A stretch of 64,000 nt of DNA from Actinocatenispora sera (lineage in GTDB: Bacteria; Actinomycetota; Actinomycetes; Mycobacteriales; Micromonosporaceae), in the NCBI RefSeq assembly GCF_018324685.1, contig NZ_AP023354.1:5394001-5458000 (forward strand). Direction: 5' to 3'. A program made the translations under genes and the position numbers. Positions 1 through 11,432 of this stretch are shown here, piece after piece (position 1 is the first letter of the stretch; every line of letters starts with the position of its first letter). The notes beneath the pieces were generated by a model that saw only the letters and a list, made by a program, of their open reading frames with translations, did no database searches and had not been told where the DNA came from.

Positions 1-438
1 GGTGACGTCTCGATGAACTCCGCCTCCGGCGACGTGCGCGTCGCGTACGTCGGCGGCAACCTGAAGGCCAACTCGGCATCCGGCGACATCGACGCCGGTC
101 GGGTCGACGGCGACGTGGCCCACAACTCCGCCAGCGGCGACACCCGGATCGGCGAGACGCACGGCACCGTCAAGGTGCACAGCGCCTCCGGCGACGTGCG
201 GATCGACGCGGTGGTCGCCGGATCGGTCCGGGCCAACACCGCCTCCGGCGACCTGATCTTCGGCGTACCGGCCGGGACCGGGGTGTGGATGGACCTCAAC
301 ACCGCGTCCGGCAGCACCTCCAGCGACCTGTCCATCGGCGGCGAGCGCCCGCTGGCCGGTCACGACGTGGAGCTGCGCGGCAGCACCGCCTCCGGCGACA
401 TCGAGATCCGCCGGGTACCGGCACCGGCGGCGTCCTGA
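1..438 (+). CDS. DUF4097-type beta-strand repeat protein, 3' part only
   Basis: The reading frame is open from the first base, so the 5' end lies outside the window; about 145 residues are visible. They consist of a recurring motif N/H/T-[ST]-ASGD spaced about 18-23 residues apart (seven copies), the pattern of DUF4097/DUF4098 proteins that fold as a right-handed beta helix. Such proteins are usually surface-associated or cytoplasmic adhesin-like proteins of unknown function, often next to HTH regulators. It stops at TGA 436-438 and faces a minus-strand gene across a short hairpin. The family is clear; the role is not known. Confidence 0.8.
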   Translation, partial: GDVSMNSASGDVRVAYVGGNLKANSASGDIDAGRVDGDVAHNSASGDTRIGETHGTVKVHSASGDVRIDAVVAGSVRANTASGDLIFGVPAGTGVWMDLNTASGSTSSDLSIGGERPLAGHDVELRGSTASGDIEIRRVPAPAAS

Positions 439-465
439 CGGCGCCGCGTCGCCGAGGGTGTCGGT

Positions 466-499
466 GTCGGCCGGCACCCCTGCGACAGGACCGGCCGAC
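466..499. terminator. Hairpin between convergent genes
   Basis: GTCGGCCGG (466-474) can pair with CCGGCCGAC (491-499) across a 16-nt loop. It lies between two convergent stop codons and has no U tract, as is common for actinobacterial terminators. Confidence 0.4.
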
Positions 500-503
500 G
501 GCC

Positions 504-1148
504 TCAGACGTACAGGAAGGTGAACGGCGCCCAGGGCAGGTTGCGCATGATGAAGAAGGCCGCCCAGGCGCCGGCGAACAGGGCGAACGCGACCGGCGGG
601 ACGCGCAGCCGCGGCATGGCGATGCCGAAGACCCGGCGCAGCGCCCAGGCAAGGTAGGCGTACACCACGAACGGCGCGGCGAACACCGCGAGCACGTGGT
701 TGCGGGCCGCCTCCGGCAGGTTGCCGTGCAGCAGGTACCAGAAGGCGCGGGTGCCGCCGCAGCCCGGGCAGTCGAGCCCGGTGAGCGCCTTGAACGCGCA
801 GCCACCGGTGGGCCCCTCCTCGCCGGTGGTGGGGTTGAAGTGCTCGACGTAGACCACCGACATGCCGAAGCAGGCCAGCAGCGCGAGCGGCGCCAACCAG
901 GTCTGTCGCACGAACAGGAACTGGATGAGGCGCCCGACCGGCGTTCGCGGCCGCCGCGGCGACGCCTGCTCGGCCCCGGTCGGGCCAGGGTAGGCGTAGC
1001 CGGCCGCGGAGACCGGGTAGCCATAACCGGGCGGCGGGGTCCGCGGGCCGTCGTCGACCGGCTCCCCGATGCCGGTGGCCGGGATCGCCGCAACCGCTCC
1101 CCCGGACATCACTTGCTGCGCGCTGCCGATGTCGCTCACCGACGCCAT
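504..1148 (-). CDS. DUF2752 domain membrane protein
   Basis: A 214-aa protein. The N-terminal ~85 residues are Pro/Gly/Tyr-rich and disordered (GYGYPVSAAGYAYPGPTG). They are followed by a hydrophobic helix, then the DUF2752 core CPGCGGTRAFWYLLHGN and two more membrane helices. The CPGCG..R motif is the hallmark of the family, whose biochemical role is unknown. The start ATG at 1148 is preceded by GAAGGGGAGG, a good ribosome-binding site; the frame is open further upstream without one. Downstream it meets the DUF4097 gene tail-to-tail. Confidence 0.8.
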   Translation of the reverse strand: MASVSDIGSAQQVMSGGAVAAIPATGIGEPVDDGPRTPPPGYGYPVSAAGYAYPGPTGAEQASPRRPRTPVGRLIQFLFVRQTWLAPLALLACFGMSVVYVEHFNPTTGEEGPTGGCAFKALTGLDCPGCGGTRAFWYLLHGNLPEAARNHVLAVFAAPFVVYAYLAWALRRVFGIAMPRLRVPPVAFALFAGAWAAFFIMRNLPWAPFTFLYV

Positions 1149-1212
1149 GGCCTCCCCTTCGCCGAACCTCCTCACCGTACCGGACCGGCGCCCGTGGCCG
1201 CGCCGACGCCGG

Positions 1213-2469
1213 TCACCGTTCCAGCGCGGCCGCGAGCGGGCCGGCAAGATCACCCTGCTGCGGCCGGGCGACGTCGGTCAGGCCCAGCCAGCCCGCCATC
1301 GTGCGCAGCTCCGCGGCGAGCTCACCCGCGACCCGGTCGATGCCGCCGGGTGGCCGCGGCTCGATCCACGCCGCCGGCACCCGCAGCAGCCCGGCGGCCC
1401 GGTCCGCCTTCAGGTCGACCCGGGCCACCAGCGCGTCGTCGAGCAGGAACGGCAGCACGTAGTAGCCGTGCACCCGGCGGTGCGGCGGCACGTAGATCTC
1501 GATCCGGTAGCTGAACCCGAACAGCCGCTCCGCCCGTGATCGCAGCCAGATCAACGGATCGAACGGGCTGATCAGGGTGCGGGCGGCGATCCGCCGCGGC
1601 CGGCGCGCGCCCGGATCGAGGTAGGCCGGTGCCGGCCAGCCGTCCACCTCGACCTCGATCAGCTCACCGGCCGCGACCAGCGCTGCCACCGCCGGCCGGC
1701 TCGCCGCGGCCGGCAGCCGGAAGTAGTCGCGCAGATCGGGCTCGGTGGCCACGCCGAGCGCGGTCGCGGCGGTGCGGACCAGCTGCTGGTACGCCTGGGC
1801 GGGCGCGGGAGTCGGGGTGGCCAGCACCTCGGCCGGCAGCACCCGCTCGGGCAGGTCGTAGAGCCGCTCGAAGGTGGGTAGCCGGGCCGCCGAGGTGACC
1901 TCGCCGCAGTAGAACAGCCATTCCAGGCTGGTCTTGACCGCGGACCAGTTCCAACCCCAGTCGCTGCGATCCCGGACCGTGTCGTCCTGGATCTCGCGGG
2001 CGGTCAGCGGCCCGCGTTGCGCCACCTCGTCGCGAACCCGGGCGACCAGGTCGGGGCGTTCCGCGGCGAGCCGGCGCACCCCGTTCCAGGCGTGTTGCTC
2101 GGCCTCGGCCATCCGCCAGCGCAGCGCCGGTTGCAGCCGGACCGGCACCAGCGACGCCTCGTGGCCCCAGTATTCGAACAGCTCGCGCGGCGCGCTGTGG
2201 GCGGCGCGGTCCAGCAGCCGGGTCGGGTAGGGACCCAGCCGCGAATAGGCCGGCAGGTAGTGCGCGCGCTGCAGCACGTTCACCGAGTCCATCTGGATCA
2301 CACCGATGCGGCGTAGCACCCGGCGCAGGTGCCGGACGTCGGGGACCCCGATCGGGCGCGGATCGGCGAAACCCTGCGCGCCCAGCGCGATGCGGCGGGC
2401 GGTCGCAGCCGACAGGTGCGGTACGCGTGCGGTGATCACCTGCGGCAGGCTACCGGCGAGGTCCGACAT
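1213..2469 (-). CDS. AlkZ/YcaQ-type winged-helix DNA glycosylase
   Basis: A 418-aa protein matching the HTH_42 (AlkZ/YcaQ) family throughout. It begins with a helical region (LSAATARRIALGAQGF), then RLGPYPTRLLDRA and the conserved EYWGHEASLVPV, and ends with the winged-helix part FDPLIWLRSRAERLFGFSYRIEIYVP. Family members remove bulky alkylated bases and interstrand crosslinks (E. coli YcaQ, Streptomyces AlkZ). A QxQ or QxD-like motif (residues near IQMDS) lies in the N-terminal third, where AlkZ has its catalytic pair; here it reads QMD. Some actinomycetes keep AlkZ copies as toxin self-resistance genes, but no biosynthetic genes adjoin this one, so a general repair role is more likely. Confidence 0.85.
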   Translation of the reverse strand: MSDLAGSLPQVITARVPHLSAATARRIALGAQGFADPRPIGVPDVRHLRRVLRRIGVIQMDSVNVLQRAHYLPAYSRLGPYPTRLLDRAAHSAPRELFEYWGHEASLVPVRLQPALRWRMAEAEQHAWNGVRRLAAERPDLVARVRDEVAQRGPLTAREIQDDTVRDRSDWGWNWSAVKTSLEWLFYCGEVTSAARLPTFERLYDLPERVLPAEVLATPTPAPAQAYQQLVRTAATALGVATEPDLRDYFRLPAAASRPAVAALVAAGELIEVEVDGWPAPAYLDPGARRPRRIAARTLISPFDPLIWLRSRAERLFGFSYRIEIYVPPHRRVHGYYVLPFLLDDALVARVDLKADRAAGLLRVPAAWIEPRPPGGIDRVAGELAAELRTMAGWLGLTDVARPQQGDLAGPLAAALER

Positions 2470-2484
2470 GCGGTGCCGGCGCCG

Positions 2485-2853
2485 TCAGGATGCCAGGGCG
2501 GTCGGGGCGAACCGGGCGCCGATCGCGATCAGCGCCATCCCGGCCAGGAACACCAGGCCGGACAGCACCCAGCGACGCGCCGTGGCCAGCGCGCTCGCCG
2601 CCACCTCCGGCCTGTCCGGCGCCTCCACCTGCGCCCGGATCGCGAACACGACACCGCCGATCCCGAGCACCTCGGCCAGCACGAACACCGCGATCACCCC
2701 GCGGGTACCCAGCACGGACAGGCCGAGCGAGCGCAACCACAGCAGGCCCACCGCGAGGACCGAGACGGCGATCGCCAGGGCCAGCCAGAGCGCCCGCTCG
2801 GTCGGCCCGGACAGCCCGCCGCCGCGGCCGGAACCGCTCTCCCGGTGCGCCAC
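2485..2853 (-). CDS. Small membrane protein, unknown
   Basis: A 122-aa protein with three or four hydrophobic segments (about residues 21-42, 46-67, 90-115). There is no recognisable family motif. It starts at GTG 2853 after GGGGAGGG, a strong ribosome-binding site. It lies just upstream of the AlkZ gene on the same strand, with a 15-nt gap, so the two are probably cotranscribed. No function can be assigned. Confidence 0.6.
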   Translation of the reverse strand: MAHRESGSGRGGGLSGPTERALWLALAIAVSVLAVGLLWLRSLGLSVLGTRGVIAVFVLAEVLGIGGVVFAIRAQVEAPDRPEVAASALATARRWVLSGLVFLAGMALIAIGARFAPTALAS

Positions 2854-3010
2854 CCGGCCCTCCCCTCGACGCCGGTCGCGGTCGCTTCGCCCACGCCGAC
2901 CCGCCCGGACCCGTCTCGCCGGGACGGCATCAGCGTACGGCCGGGGCGCCGGCCCGAACCGCCGGACGCGCCAACCCGCCCCGGGCTCCGGGCGTACCGG
3001 CGGCGGGTCC

Positions 3011-3016
3011 TAGGGT
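3011..3016 (+). promoter_or_regulatory. -10 hexamer for a leaderless acetyltransferase mRNA
   Basis: TAGGGT lies 7 nt before ATG 3024 with no ribosome-binding site between. This is the spacing expected when transcription begins at or next to the start codon. Confidence 0.5.
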
Positions 3017-3023
3017 GGGTGGC

Positions 3024-3617
3024 ATGGCGCTGGGTTACGTTCGTACCGCTCGTGTGGCCGAGGCCGCGGAGATCGCCCGGCTGCAGCTGGCCACCTGGCG
3101 CGCCGCGTACGCGCGCATCGTCCCGGCCCGCATCCTCGACGAACTCGACGGCGAGGCGCTCGCCGCCCGCTGGCTCGCCGCGATCACCGAGCCCCCGTCG
3201 ACACGCCACCGGGTGCTCGTCGCGATCGAGCAGGGCGGCGAGGCGAACCTGGTCGGCTTCGCCGCGATCGGACCGGCCGACGAGACGGCCGCCGCGCCGG
3301 ACGAGCCGGCCGACGCGCTGCCGAGCGGTACCGCTGCCATCACCGACCTGCTGGTCGAGCCGCGCTGGGGCCGGCGCGGCCACGGCAGCCGGCTGCTCGC
3401 CGCGGCGGTCGACCTGTGGCGCGACGACGGCGCCGAGCGGGCCGTCGCCTGGCTGTTCGACCGGGACGCCGCGAGCCGGGCCCTGCTGGGTTCGGCCGGC
3501 TGGCAGGACGACGGCGCGGTCCGGGCGCTGGACATGGACGGCACCCTGGTCCGGCAGCGCCGCCTGCACGTGGCTCTCGACCCCGACCCCGACGGCTCGG
3601 CCGCCGACTCCGGCTGA
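3024..3617 (+). CDS. GNAT family N-acetyltransferase
   Basis: A 197-aa protein with the GNAT fold. The N-terminal part (VRTARVAEAAEIARLQLATW) matches the opening of RimI-like acetyltransferases. The acetyl-CoA site is ITDLLVEPRWGRRGHGSRLL (V-x3-RxxGxGxxL), followed by the C-terminal strand region AVAWLFDRDAASRALLGSAGW. The substrate is unknown. The 5' boundary is set by TAGGGT placed 7 nt upstream of the ATG, which suggests a leaderless transcript; the open frame upstream has no plausible start. Confidence 0.8.
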   Translation: MALGYVRTARVAEAAEIARLQLATWRAAYARIVPARILDELDGEALAARWLAAITEPPSTRHRVLVAIEQGGEANLVGFAAIGPADETAAAPDEPADALPSGTAAITDLLVEPRWGRRGHGSRLLAAAVDLWRDDGAERAVAWLFDRDAASRALLGSAGWQDDGAVRALDMDGTLVRQRRLHVALDPDPDGSAADSG

Positions 3618-3660
3618 CCGCCGCGCCGGCATCGCCGGCACGCGGGACTCCGAACAGACC

Positions 3661-5779
<2,119 letters not shown>

Positions 5780-5900
5780 GCGTTCCTCACGTTCCTAGGG
5801 CGTGTTGTGAACCCCGGCCGGGGCGAGAGTCGCCGCAGCCGCGCGGGAGTCCGCCGCGCCCTGGGGCGGCATCGTTGCCGACCGGTACGTCCGGATGCGC

Positions 5901-5940
5901 CGAGGCGTCGGGGCCCGGTGACCGGGATCCCGACGCCTCG
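5901..5940 (-). terminator. Terminator hairpin after pnp
   Basis: CGAGGCGTCGGG (5901-5912) pairs perfectly with CCCGACGCCTCG (5929-5940). The 16-nt loop itself contains CCCGGT/ACCGGG. It starts 20 nt downstream of the pnp stop codon. Confidence 0.75.
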
Positions 5941-5959
5941 CCGCGGTGCCAACCGAGAA

Positions 5960-8296
5960 TCAGTGGTGCCGGCTGCGCCGACGGCGACGCTCGCCGCCGT
6001 CGCGGGACTCGCCGGCCTTGTGCTCGCCGTCGCCCTCGCCGTCCTCCGCCGGGGCCGCCTCGGCGGCGGGCTCCGCCGCCTGCTCGGCCTGCTCCTCCTC
6101 CGGCTTGACCAGGTCGAGGTAGACCTTGCCGCGGTTGTCGACGTCGACGATCTCGACCTCGACCTTGTCCCCGACGTTCAGGTAGTCCTCGACCCGCTCG
6201 ACGCGCTTGTTGCCACCGAGCTTGGAGATGTGCAGCAACCCGTCGCGGCCCGGTACCAGCGAGATGAACGCACCGAACGCCGCGGTCTTGACGACGGTCC
6301 CGAGGAACCGGTCGCCCTTCTTCGGCAGTGTCGGGTTCGCGATCGCGTTGACCCGCTCCACCGCGGCGGCCGCGGACGGACCGTCCGAGGCGCCGATGTA
6401 GATCGTGCCGTCGTCCTCAATGGACAGCTCGGCGCCGGTCTCGTCCTGGATCGCGTTGATGGTCTGGCCCTTCGGCCCGATCACCATGCCGATCTTGTCG
6501 ACCGGGACCTTCACCGTGGTCACCCGCGGCGCGTAGTCGCTCATCTCGGCCGGCTGCGCGATCGCCGCGCCCATGACCTCCAGGATCGTCGCGCGGGCCT
6601 CGCGGGCCTGCTGCAGCGCCTGCGCCAGCACCTCCGACGGGATGCCGTCGAGCTTGGTGTCCAGCTGCAGCGCGGTGACGAACTCGCTGGTCCCGGCGAC
6701 CTTGAAGTCCATGTCGCCGAACGCGTCCTCGGCGCCGAGGATGTCGGTGATGGCCAGGTATTCGGTCTTGCCGTCGACGGTGTCGCTCACCAGGCCCATC
6801 GCGATGCCCGCCACCGGCGCGGCGATCGGCACGCCGGCCGACATCAGGCTCATGGTCGACGCGCAGACCGAGCCCATCGAGGTCGAACCGTTGGACCCGA
6901 GCGCCTCGGAGACCTGCCGGATCGCGTACGGGAAGTCCTCCCGCTTGGGCAGCACCGGCACCAGCGCCCGCTCGGCGAGCCGGCCGTGGCCGATCTCGCG
7001 CCGCTTGGGCGAACCCACCCGGCCGGTCTCACCGGTCGAGTACGGCGGGAAGTTGTAGTTGTGCATGTAGCGCTTGGACTTCTCCGGCGCCAGGGTGTCC
7101 AGGGTCTGCTCCATCCGCAGCATGTTCAGCGTGGTGACACCCATGATCTGGGTCTCGCCGCGCTCGAACAGCGCGGAACCGTGCACTCGCGGCAGGATGT
7201 GCGTCTCGGCGCTCAGCGGCCGGATGTCGCGCGGGCCGCGGCCGTCGATGCGGACCTGGTCGCGCAGGATGCGCTGCCGGACCAGCTTCTTGGTGACCGC
7301 CTTGACCGAGGCGCCGATCTCCTTCTCGCGGCCCTCGAAGTCGGCCCCGACACGCTCGTAAGCGAGCTCCTTGACCCGGTCCAGCTCGCTCTCGCGCTCC
7401 TGCTTGGCGCCGATCTTCAGCGCCTCGGCCAGCTCGCCGGAGATCGCCTGCTCGACCGCGTCGTAGACGTCCTGCTCGTAGTCGAGGAAGACCGGGAACT
7501 CGATGGTCGCCTTGCCGGCCGCGTCGGCCAGCCGCTGCTGGGCCCGGCACAGCTCGGCCAGGTGCGGCTTCGCCGCCTCCAGTCCCTGCGCGACGATCTC
7601 CTCGGTCGGCGCGACCGCGCCGCCCCGGACCAGGTCGACGGTCGCCGGGGTGCCCTCGGCCTCGACCATCATCACCGCGACGTCGCCGTCGTCGAGCAGC
7701 CGCCCGGCGATGACCATGTCGAAGGTGGCGCGCTCGCGCTCCTCCTGGGTCGGGAACGCCACCCACTGGCCGTCCACGTGCGCGACCCGGGTCGCGCCGA
7801 TCGGGCCGGAGAACGGCAGCCCGGACAGCTGGGTGGACATCGAGGCCGCGTTGATCGCGACCACGTCGTACGCGTGCTGCGGGTCCAGCGCGAGCACCGT
7901 CTCGACGACCTGGACCTCGTTGCGCAGCCCCTTGACGAAGCTGGGCCGCAGCGGGCGGTCGATCAGCCGGCAGGTGAGGATCGCGTCCTCGCTGGGCCGG
8001 CCCTCGCGGCGGAAGAACGAGCCGGGGATCCGGCCCACCGCGTACATCTTCTCCTCGACGTCGACCGTCAGCGGGAAGAAGTCGAACTGCTCCTTCGGGT
8101 GCTTGCCGGCGGTGGTGGCGGACAGCACGACGGTGTCGCCGAGCTGCGCCAGCGCCGAGCCGGCCGCCTGCTGGGCGAGCCGCCCGGTGGAGAACGTGAT
8201 GGTACGGGTGCCGAAGTCACCGTTGTCGATCACGGCCTGGGCGGAGTGCGTGCCCAGGTTGACGACCTCGGGTTCGTACCCGGTGGTTTCTGTCAT
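5960..8296 (-). CDS. pnp: Polyribonucleotide nucleotidyltransferase PNPase
   Basis: A 778-aa phosphorolytic 3'-5' exoribonuclease and polymerase of the RNA degradosome. It has two RNase PH domains (about 20-150 and 360-560; the second carries [13 protein letters not shown]), then a KH domain with [11 protein letters not shown] and an S1 domain with [17 protein letters not shown]. It ends in an acidic/basic low-complexity tail ([18 protein letters not shown]...RRRRSRHH). The start ATG 8296 is preceded by AAGGAGC. The upstream leader of about 320 nt after rpsO contains hairpins, fitting the known autoregulation of rpsO-pnp transcripts in bacteria. Confidence 0.97.
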   Translation of the reverse strand: MTETTGYEPEVVNLGTHSAQAVIDNGDFGTRTITFSTGRLAQQAAGSALAQLGDTVVLSATTAGKHPKEQFDFFPLTVDVEEKMYAVGRIPGSFFRREGRPSEDAILTCRLIDRPLRPSFVKGLRNEVQVVETVLALDPQHAYDVVAINAASMSTQLSGLPFSGPIGATRVAHVDGQWVAFPTQEERERATFDMVIAGRLLDDGDVAVMMVEAEGTPATVDLVRGGAVAPTEEIVAQGLEAAKPHLAELCRAQQRLADAAGKATIEFPVFLDYEQDVYDAVEQAISGELAEALKIGAKQERESELDRVKELAYERVGADFEGREKEIGASVKAVTKKLVRQRILRDQVRIDGRGPRDIRPLSAETHILPRVHGSALFERGETQIMGVTTLNMLRMEQTLDTLAPEKSKRYMHNYNFPPYSTGETGRVGSPKRREIGHGRLAERALVPVLPKREDFPYAIRQVSEALGSNGSTSMGSVCASTMSLMSAGVPIAAPVAGIAMGLVSDTVDGKTEYLAITDILGAEDAFGDMDFKVAGTSEFVTALQLDTKLDGIPSEVLAQALQQAREARATILEVMGAAIAQPAEMSDYAPRVTTVKVPVDKIGMVIGPKGQTINAIQDETGAELSIEDDGTIYIGASDGPSAAAAVERVNAIANPTLPKKGDRFLGTVVKTAAFGAFISLVPGRDGLLHISKLGGNKRVERVEDYLNVGDKVEVEIVDVDNRGKVYLDLVKPEEEQAEQAAEPAAEAAPAEDGEGDGEHKAGESRDGGERRRRRSRHH

Positions 8297-8570
8297 GGTG
8301 CGGATGCTCCTTGCATGTCGGGCTTCCCGACAGGCCGGTCTGCCACCAGACGACGTGCGGAGCCACTGCGCGTCCGGTCTTCGATCGAAGCACCCGGTCG
8401 TCGCCGTTTCGGATTCGGCGACGCGCCGAGGGCCACTACCGAGGACCGGTGCGAAGCTCCCCGCCGGTCACGGTCGGCGGATGCCTGCCGGGGATGCGGC
8501 GGCACTCTGCCGACCGCATCGGGTCCTTCGCGCCGGCCGGGCCGCAGGCAGCGGCGGCGGCACCAAGAAC
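8297..8570 (-). other. pnp leader region between rpsO and pnp
   Basis: About 270 nt without a convincing gene. It holds a TGTCGGG/CCCGACA hairpin with a 3-nt loop (8316-8332), 20 nt before the pnp start, and the perfect palindrome CTTCGATCGAAG (8379-8390). Such structures are candidate RNase III or PNPase targets. That role is inferred from pnp leaders in other bacteria. Confidence 0.4.
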
Positions 8571-8610
8571 CGGGCGGGGACGCCACCGGCGTCGGTGGCG
8601 TCCCCGCCCG
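8571..8610 (-). terminator. Strong hairpin after rpsO
   Basis: A perfect 17-bp stem: 8571-8587 pairs with 8594-8610, with the 6-nt loop GGCGTC. It begins 5 nt after the rpsO stop codon. It may terminate or attenuate transcription into pnp. Confidence 0.8.
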
Positions 8611-8615
8611 TCACG

Positions 8616-8885
8616 TCAACGCCGCAGGCCGAGCCGCTCGATGAGCGCCCGGTAGCGGTTGATGTCCTTGCGGGTCAGGTACTTCAGCAGCTTGCGGCGA
8701 CGGCCGACCAGCTGCAGCAGACCACGCCGGCTGTGGTGGTCGTGCTTGTGGGTCTTGAGGTGTTCGGTCAGATCCTGGATCCGCCGGGTCAGCAGCGCCA
8801 CCTGCACCTCGGGCGAGCCGGTGTCGCCCTCCTCGGTGGCGTAGTCGGTGATGATCTGCTGACGGGTCTCGACGTCGAGCGCCAT
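8616..8885 (-). CDS. rpsO: 30S ribosomal protein S15
   Basis: An 89-aa protein, the normal length for S15, which binds 16S rRNA helices 20-22. The conserved block [20 protein letters not shown] is at residues 46-65. It begins [16 protein letters not shown] at ATG 8885 after a GGGAGAAC site. The longer open frame upstream (to 8966) has no support. It lies upstream of pnp, the nearly universal rpsO-pnp arrangement. Confidence 0.97.
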   Translation of the reverse strand: MALDVETRQQIITDYATEEGDTGSPEVQVALLTRRIQDLTEHLKTHKHDHHSRRGLLQLVGRRRKLLKYLTRKDINRYRALIERLGLRR

Positions 8886-9068
8886 GTTCTCCCTTGTCGT
8901 TGTCGCCTTCGTGTGTCCGGTCGGGGCGAACTGTCGTCCGCGCCGCGAAACCGGCCCCGCACCCACGGCGCCGTGCAGGCATGCGGGTCACCACCGCTGA
9001 CACGGTGTGCGATCCCACGGTACCAGTCAGGCGGCCCGCGCCCGCCGCAGCCCCACCCGACGGGCCGC

Positions 9069-10013
9069 TCAGAGCGACCGGGGCAGACCGAGCACCCGGC
9101 GACACTCCCGCACGTCCGACTCGATCTGCGCCACCAGCAGCTCGACCTGGTCGAACCGGCGTATCGGACGCAACCTGGCGATGAAGTCCAGCTCCACCCG
9201 GTCGCCGTACAGATCGCCGTCGAAGTCGAGCACGTACGCCTCGACCCGGCGGTCCTTGCCGGAGAACTGCGGGTTGGTACCGATGCTGATCGCGGCCGGC
9301 AGCCGGTCGGTCGCGCCGTCGCGCATCAGCCAACCCGCGTACACCCCGTCGGCCGGCACCGCCGCCTTCGCCGGGGTGAGCAGGTTCGCGGTGGGGAACC
9401 CGAGCAGCCGGCCGCGACGGTCGCCGCGGACCACCACCCCGCCGAGCCGGTGCGGCCGGCCGAGCGCCGCCGCGGCCGCGCCGACGTCACCAGCGTCGAT
9501 GCAGGACCGGATGTAGGTCGAGGAGAAGACCGTGTCGTCCTCGGCGATCAGCGGGGCGCCCTCGACCGTGAAGCCGAACTTGCGGCCCAGCTCGCCGAGC
9601 AGCGCCACGGTGCCGGCGGCCTTGTGCCCGAACCGGAAGTTCTCCCCCACCACGACCGCCTGCGCGTGCAGGTGCTCGACCAGCACGTCGTGCACGAACG
9701 TCTCCGGCGACAGCTTGCTGAACTCGACGGTGAACGGCAGCAGGCAGAACACGTCCGCGCCGAGCCGTTCGATCAGCTCCGCCTTGCGTTCCGGGTCGGT
9801 CAGCACCGCCGGATGGCTGCCCGGCCGGACCACCTCGGACGGGTGCGGGTCGAAGCTGATCACCACACTGGCCACGCCGAGCTTGGTGGCCAGCGCGACG
9901 GTGTGTTCGATGATCGCCTGGTGGCCGCGATGCACCCCGTCGAACACGCCGATGGTGACCACCGAACGACCCCAGCCGTTCGGTGCCGCATCCACCCCTC
10001 GCCAGCGCTGCAC
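9069..10013 (-). CDS. ribF: Bifunctional riboflavin kinase / FAD synthetase
   Basis: A 314-aa protein making FMN and then FAD from riboflavin. The N-terminal adenylyltransferase domain has GVFDGVHRGHQAII (residues 23-36) and STYIRSCI. The C-terminal kinase domain has GRGRLLGFPTANL-like residues (RGRLLGFPTANLL) and DGVYAGW. Length is typical. It lies between truB and rpsO as in other actinobacteria; the 93-nt gap to truB suggests the same transcript. Confidence 0.96.
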   Translation of the reverse strand: MQRWRGVDAAPNGWGRSVVTIGVFDGVHRGHQAIIEHTVALATKLGVASVVISFDPHPSEVVRPGSHPAVLTDPERKAELIERLGADVFCLLPFTVEFSKLSPETFVHDVLVEHLHAQAVVVGENFRFGHKAAGTVALLGELGRKFGFTVEGAPLIAEDDTVFSSTYIRSCIDAGDVGAAAAALGRPHRLGGVVVRGDRRGRLLGFPTANLLTPAKAAVPADGVYAGWLMRDGATDRLPAAISIGTNPQFSGKDRRVEAYVLDFDGDLYGDRVELDFIARLRPIRRFDQVELLVAQIESDVRECRRVLGLPRSL

Positions 10014-10106
10014 GCCGCCCTCCCCTTCGTCGATGGTCGGCGTTACCGACCGGTATCCACCGTACTCAACGGCGATCCCGCCGCATCGGGTGCGGCCGGC
10101 GCCGGG

Positions 10107-11000
10107 TCACGGCGTCGCGTCGGCCGGGGCCAGCACGATCTGCGGCCGGGCACGGCCGTCCCGCTCCGCCGCCACCGCGAGCAGCGTCCCGTCCGGTCCG
10201 TACACCGCGTACGGGCCGGTGCGCTCCTCGCCGGGCAGCGAGCCGCCGTGCCCCAGCACCCGCGCCGCGTCGGCGTCGACCGTACGGCCGGGCAGGATCC
10301 GGGCCGCCGCGGCGGCCGGCGACAGCGGTACCGGGTCGGCGCCGTCGAGCAGCGCGTCCAGCGTGACCGCCTCGGCCAGGGTGAAGTCGGCCACCCGGGT
10401 CCGGCGCAACGCGGTGAGGTGCCCGCCGACGCCCAGCCCGGCGCCCAGGTCGCGGGCGATGGCCCGGATGTAGGTACCGGACGAGCAGGCGACCCGCACG
10501 TCCACGTCGAGCAGCCCGCCGGGCACCCGGCGCAGCGCGTCGACCTCCAGCCGGTACACGGTGACCGGGCGGGGCGGCAGCGACACCTCGTCGCCGTCCC
10601 GGACCCGCTTGTACGCCCGCTGGCCGTTGATCTTGATGGCGCTGACCGCGCTGGGCACCTGCTGGATCGCGCCGGTCTGGGCGGCGAGCCCCTTGCGTAC
10701 CTGCGCCTCGGTGACCGCATCGGCGCTCGTGCCGCCGGTCGGCTCGCCCTCGGCGTCGTCGGTGACGGTGCTCGCGCCGAGCCGGATCGTCGCGTGGTAC
10801 TCCTTGTCCGCGCCGGTCAGGTAGGTCAGCAGCCGGGTGGCCCGGCCGATCGCGAGTACCAGCACGCCGGTGGCCATCGGGTCCAGCGTGCCGGCGTGCC
10901 CGACCCGGCGGGTACCGGCCAGCCGGCGCAGCCGCGCCACCACGTCGTGCGAGGTCATCCCCGCCGGCTTGTCCACCACCACGAACCCGGCCCTGTCCAC
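10107..11000 (-). CDS. truB: tRNA pseudouridine(55) synthase TruB
   Basis: A 297-aa enzyme that isomerises U55 in the tRNA T-loop. Motif I is DKPAGMTSHDVVARLR (residues 8-23), and the catalytic Asp lies in RRVGHAGTLDPMATGVL. There is a C-terminal PUA-like region. The open frame extends far upstream, but the homologous part begins at VDRAGFVVVDKPAG, so the GTG at 11000 is chosen. TAAGCT lies 8 nt upstream, so the mRNA may be leaderless. Confidence 0.93.
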   Translation of the reverse strand: MDRAGFVVVDKPAGMTSHDVVARLRRLAGTRRVGHAGTLDPMATGVLVLAIGRATRLLTYLTGADKEYHATIRLGASTVTDDAEGEPTGGTSADAVTEAQVRKGLAAQTGAIQQVPSAVSAIKINGQRAYKRVRDGDEVSLPPRPVTVYRLEVDALRRVPGGLLDVDVRVACSSGTYIRAIARDLGAGLGVGGHLTALRRTRVADFTLAEAVTLDALLDGADPVPLSPAAAAARILPGRTVDADAARVLGHGGSLPGEERTGPYAVYGPDGTLLAVAAERDGRARPQIVLAPADATP

Positions 11001-11208
11001 GACCAGGCAGCTTAGAGGCTTCGTCCGGACCCCTGGGAAGCCGGCCGGCGGTGCGGTTTCGACGGTGCGGCACGTCACCCGCCGGACCGGGGCGCGTGCC
11101 GGAATATTCGCTGCTTTCCGGGCGATACTCCAAGTGAGGCCGTTGGCCTCGCGAAAGCCGAGAGCCCCGTCGAAGAAGGGGCCGGCCCGAGCATTCGAGG
11201 AGGAAGCC

Positions 11209-11337
11209 ATGGTGTTGACCGCATTGCTGGTGGAAGCCGTAGCAGCGGTGTTGGTGGCGGGTGCGTTGGCGATGTGGTCGCGGCGCCACTTCGCTCCCCG
11301 GACGGTCGCCGCCAACCGGCACGACCACGAGCTCTGA
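11209..11337 (+). CDS. 42-aa single-pass membrane peptide
   Basis: ATG 11209 follows CGAGGAGGAAGCC, an almost ideal ribosome-binding site in a region otherwise lacking a gene. The 42-residue product starts with a hydrophobic helix (VLTALLVEAVAAVLVAGALA). It continues with a basic tail WSRRHFAPRTVAANRHDHEL, as in small inner-membrane proteins with a cytoplasmic C-terminus. It reads away from truB and meets the MFS gene tail-to-tail at a 14-bp hairpin. No family was recognised. Confidence 0.6.
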   Translation: MVLTALLVEAVAAVLVAGALAMWSRRHFAPRTVAANRHDHEL

Positions 11338-11394
11338 TGCAGCGCCGGCGCCGAGCGCGCCGGCCCGCCGGGCAGCCGGCCCGGACCGAGCAAC

Positions 11395-11427
11395 CGCGGC
11401 GCCCGACCTGACCGGTCGGGCGCCGCG
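11395..11427. terminator. Bidirectional terminator hairpin
   Basis: CGCGGCGCCCGACC (11395-11408) pairs perfectly with GGTCGGGCGCCGCG (11414-11427) around a 5-nt loop. It lies between the convergent 42-aa gene and the MFS carrier gene. Confidence 0.75.
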
Positions 11428-11432
11428 TCGCG

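Noticed and set aside
1213-2469. AlkZ-type glycosylase as a self-resistance gene of a biosynthetic cluster
   Set aside because: No biosynthetic genes for a DNA-alkylating natural product are nearby.
7503-11015. Long plus-strand frame across rpsO, ribF and truB
   Set aside because: Antisense shadow of conserved minus-strand genes with low-complexity Arg/Pro translation.
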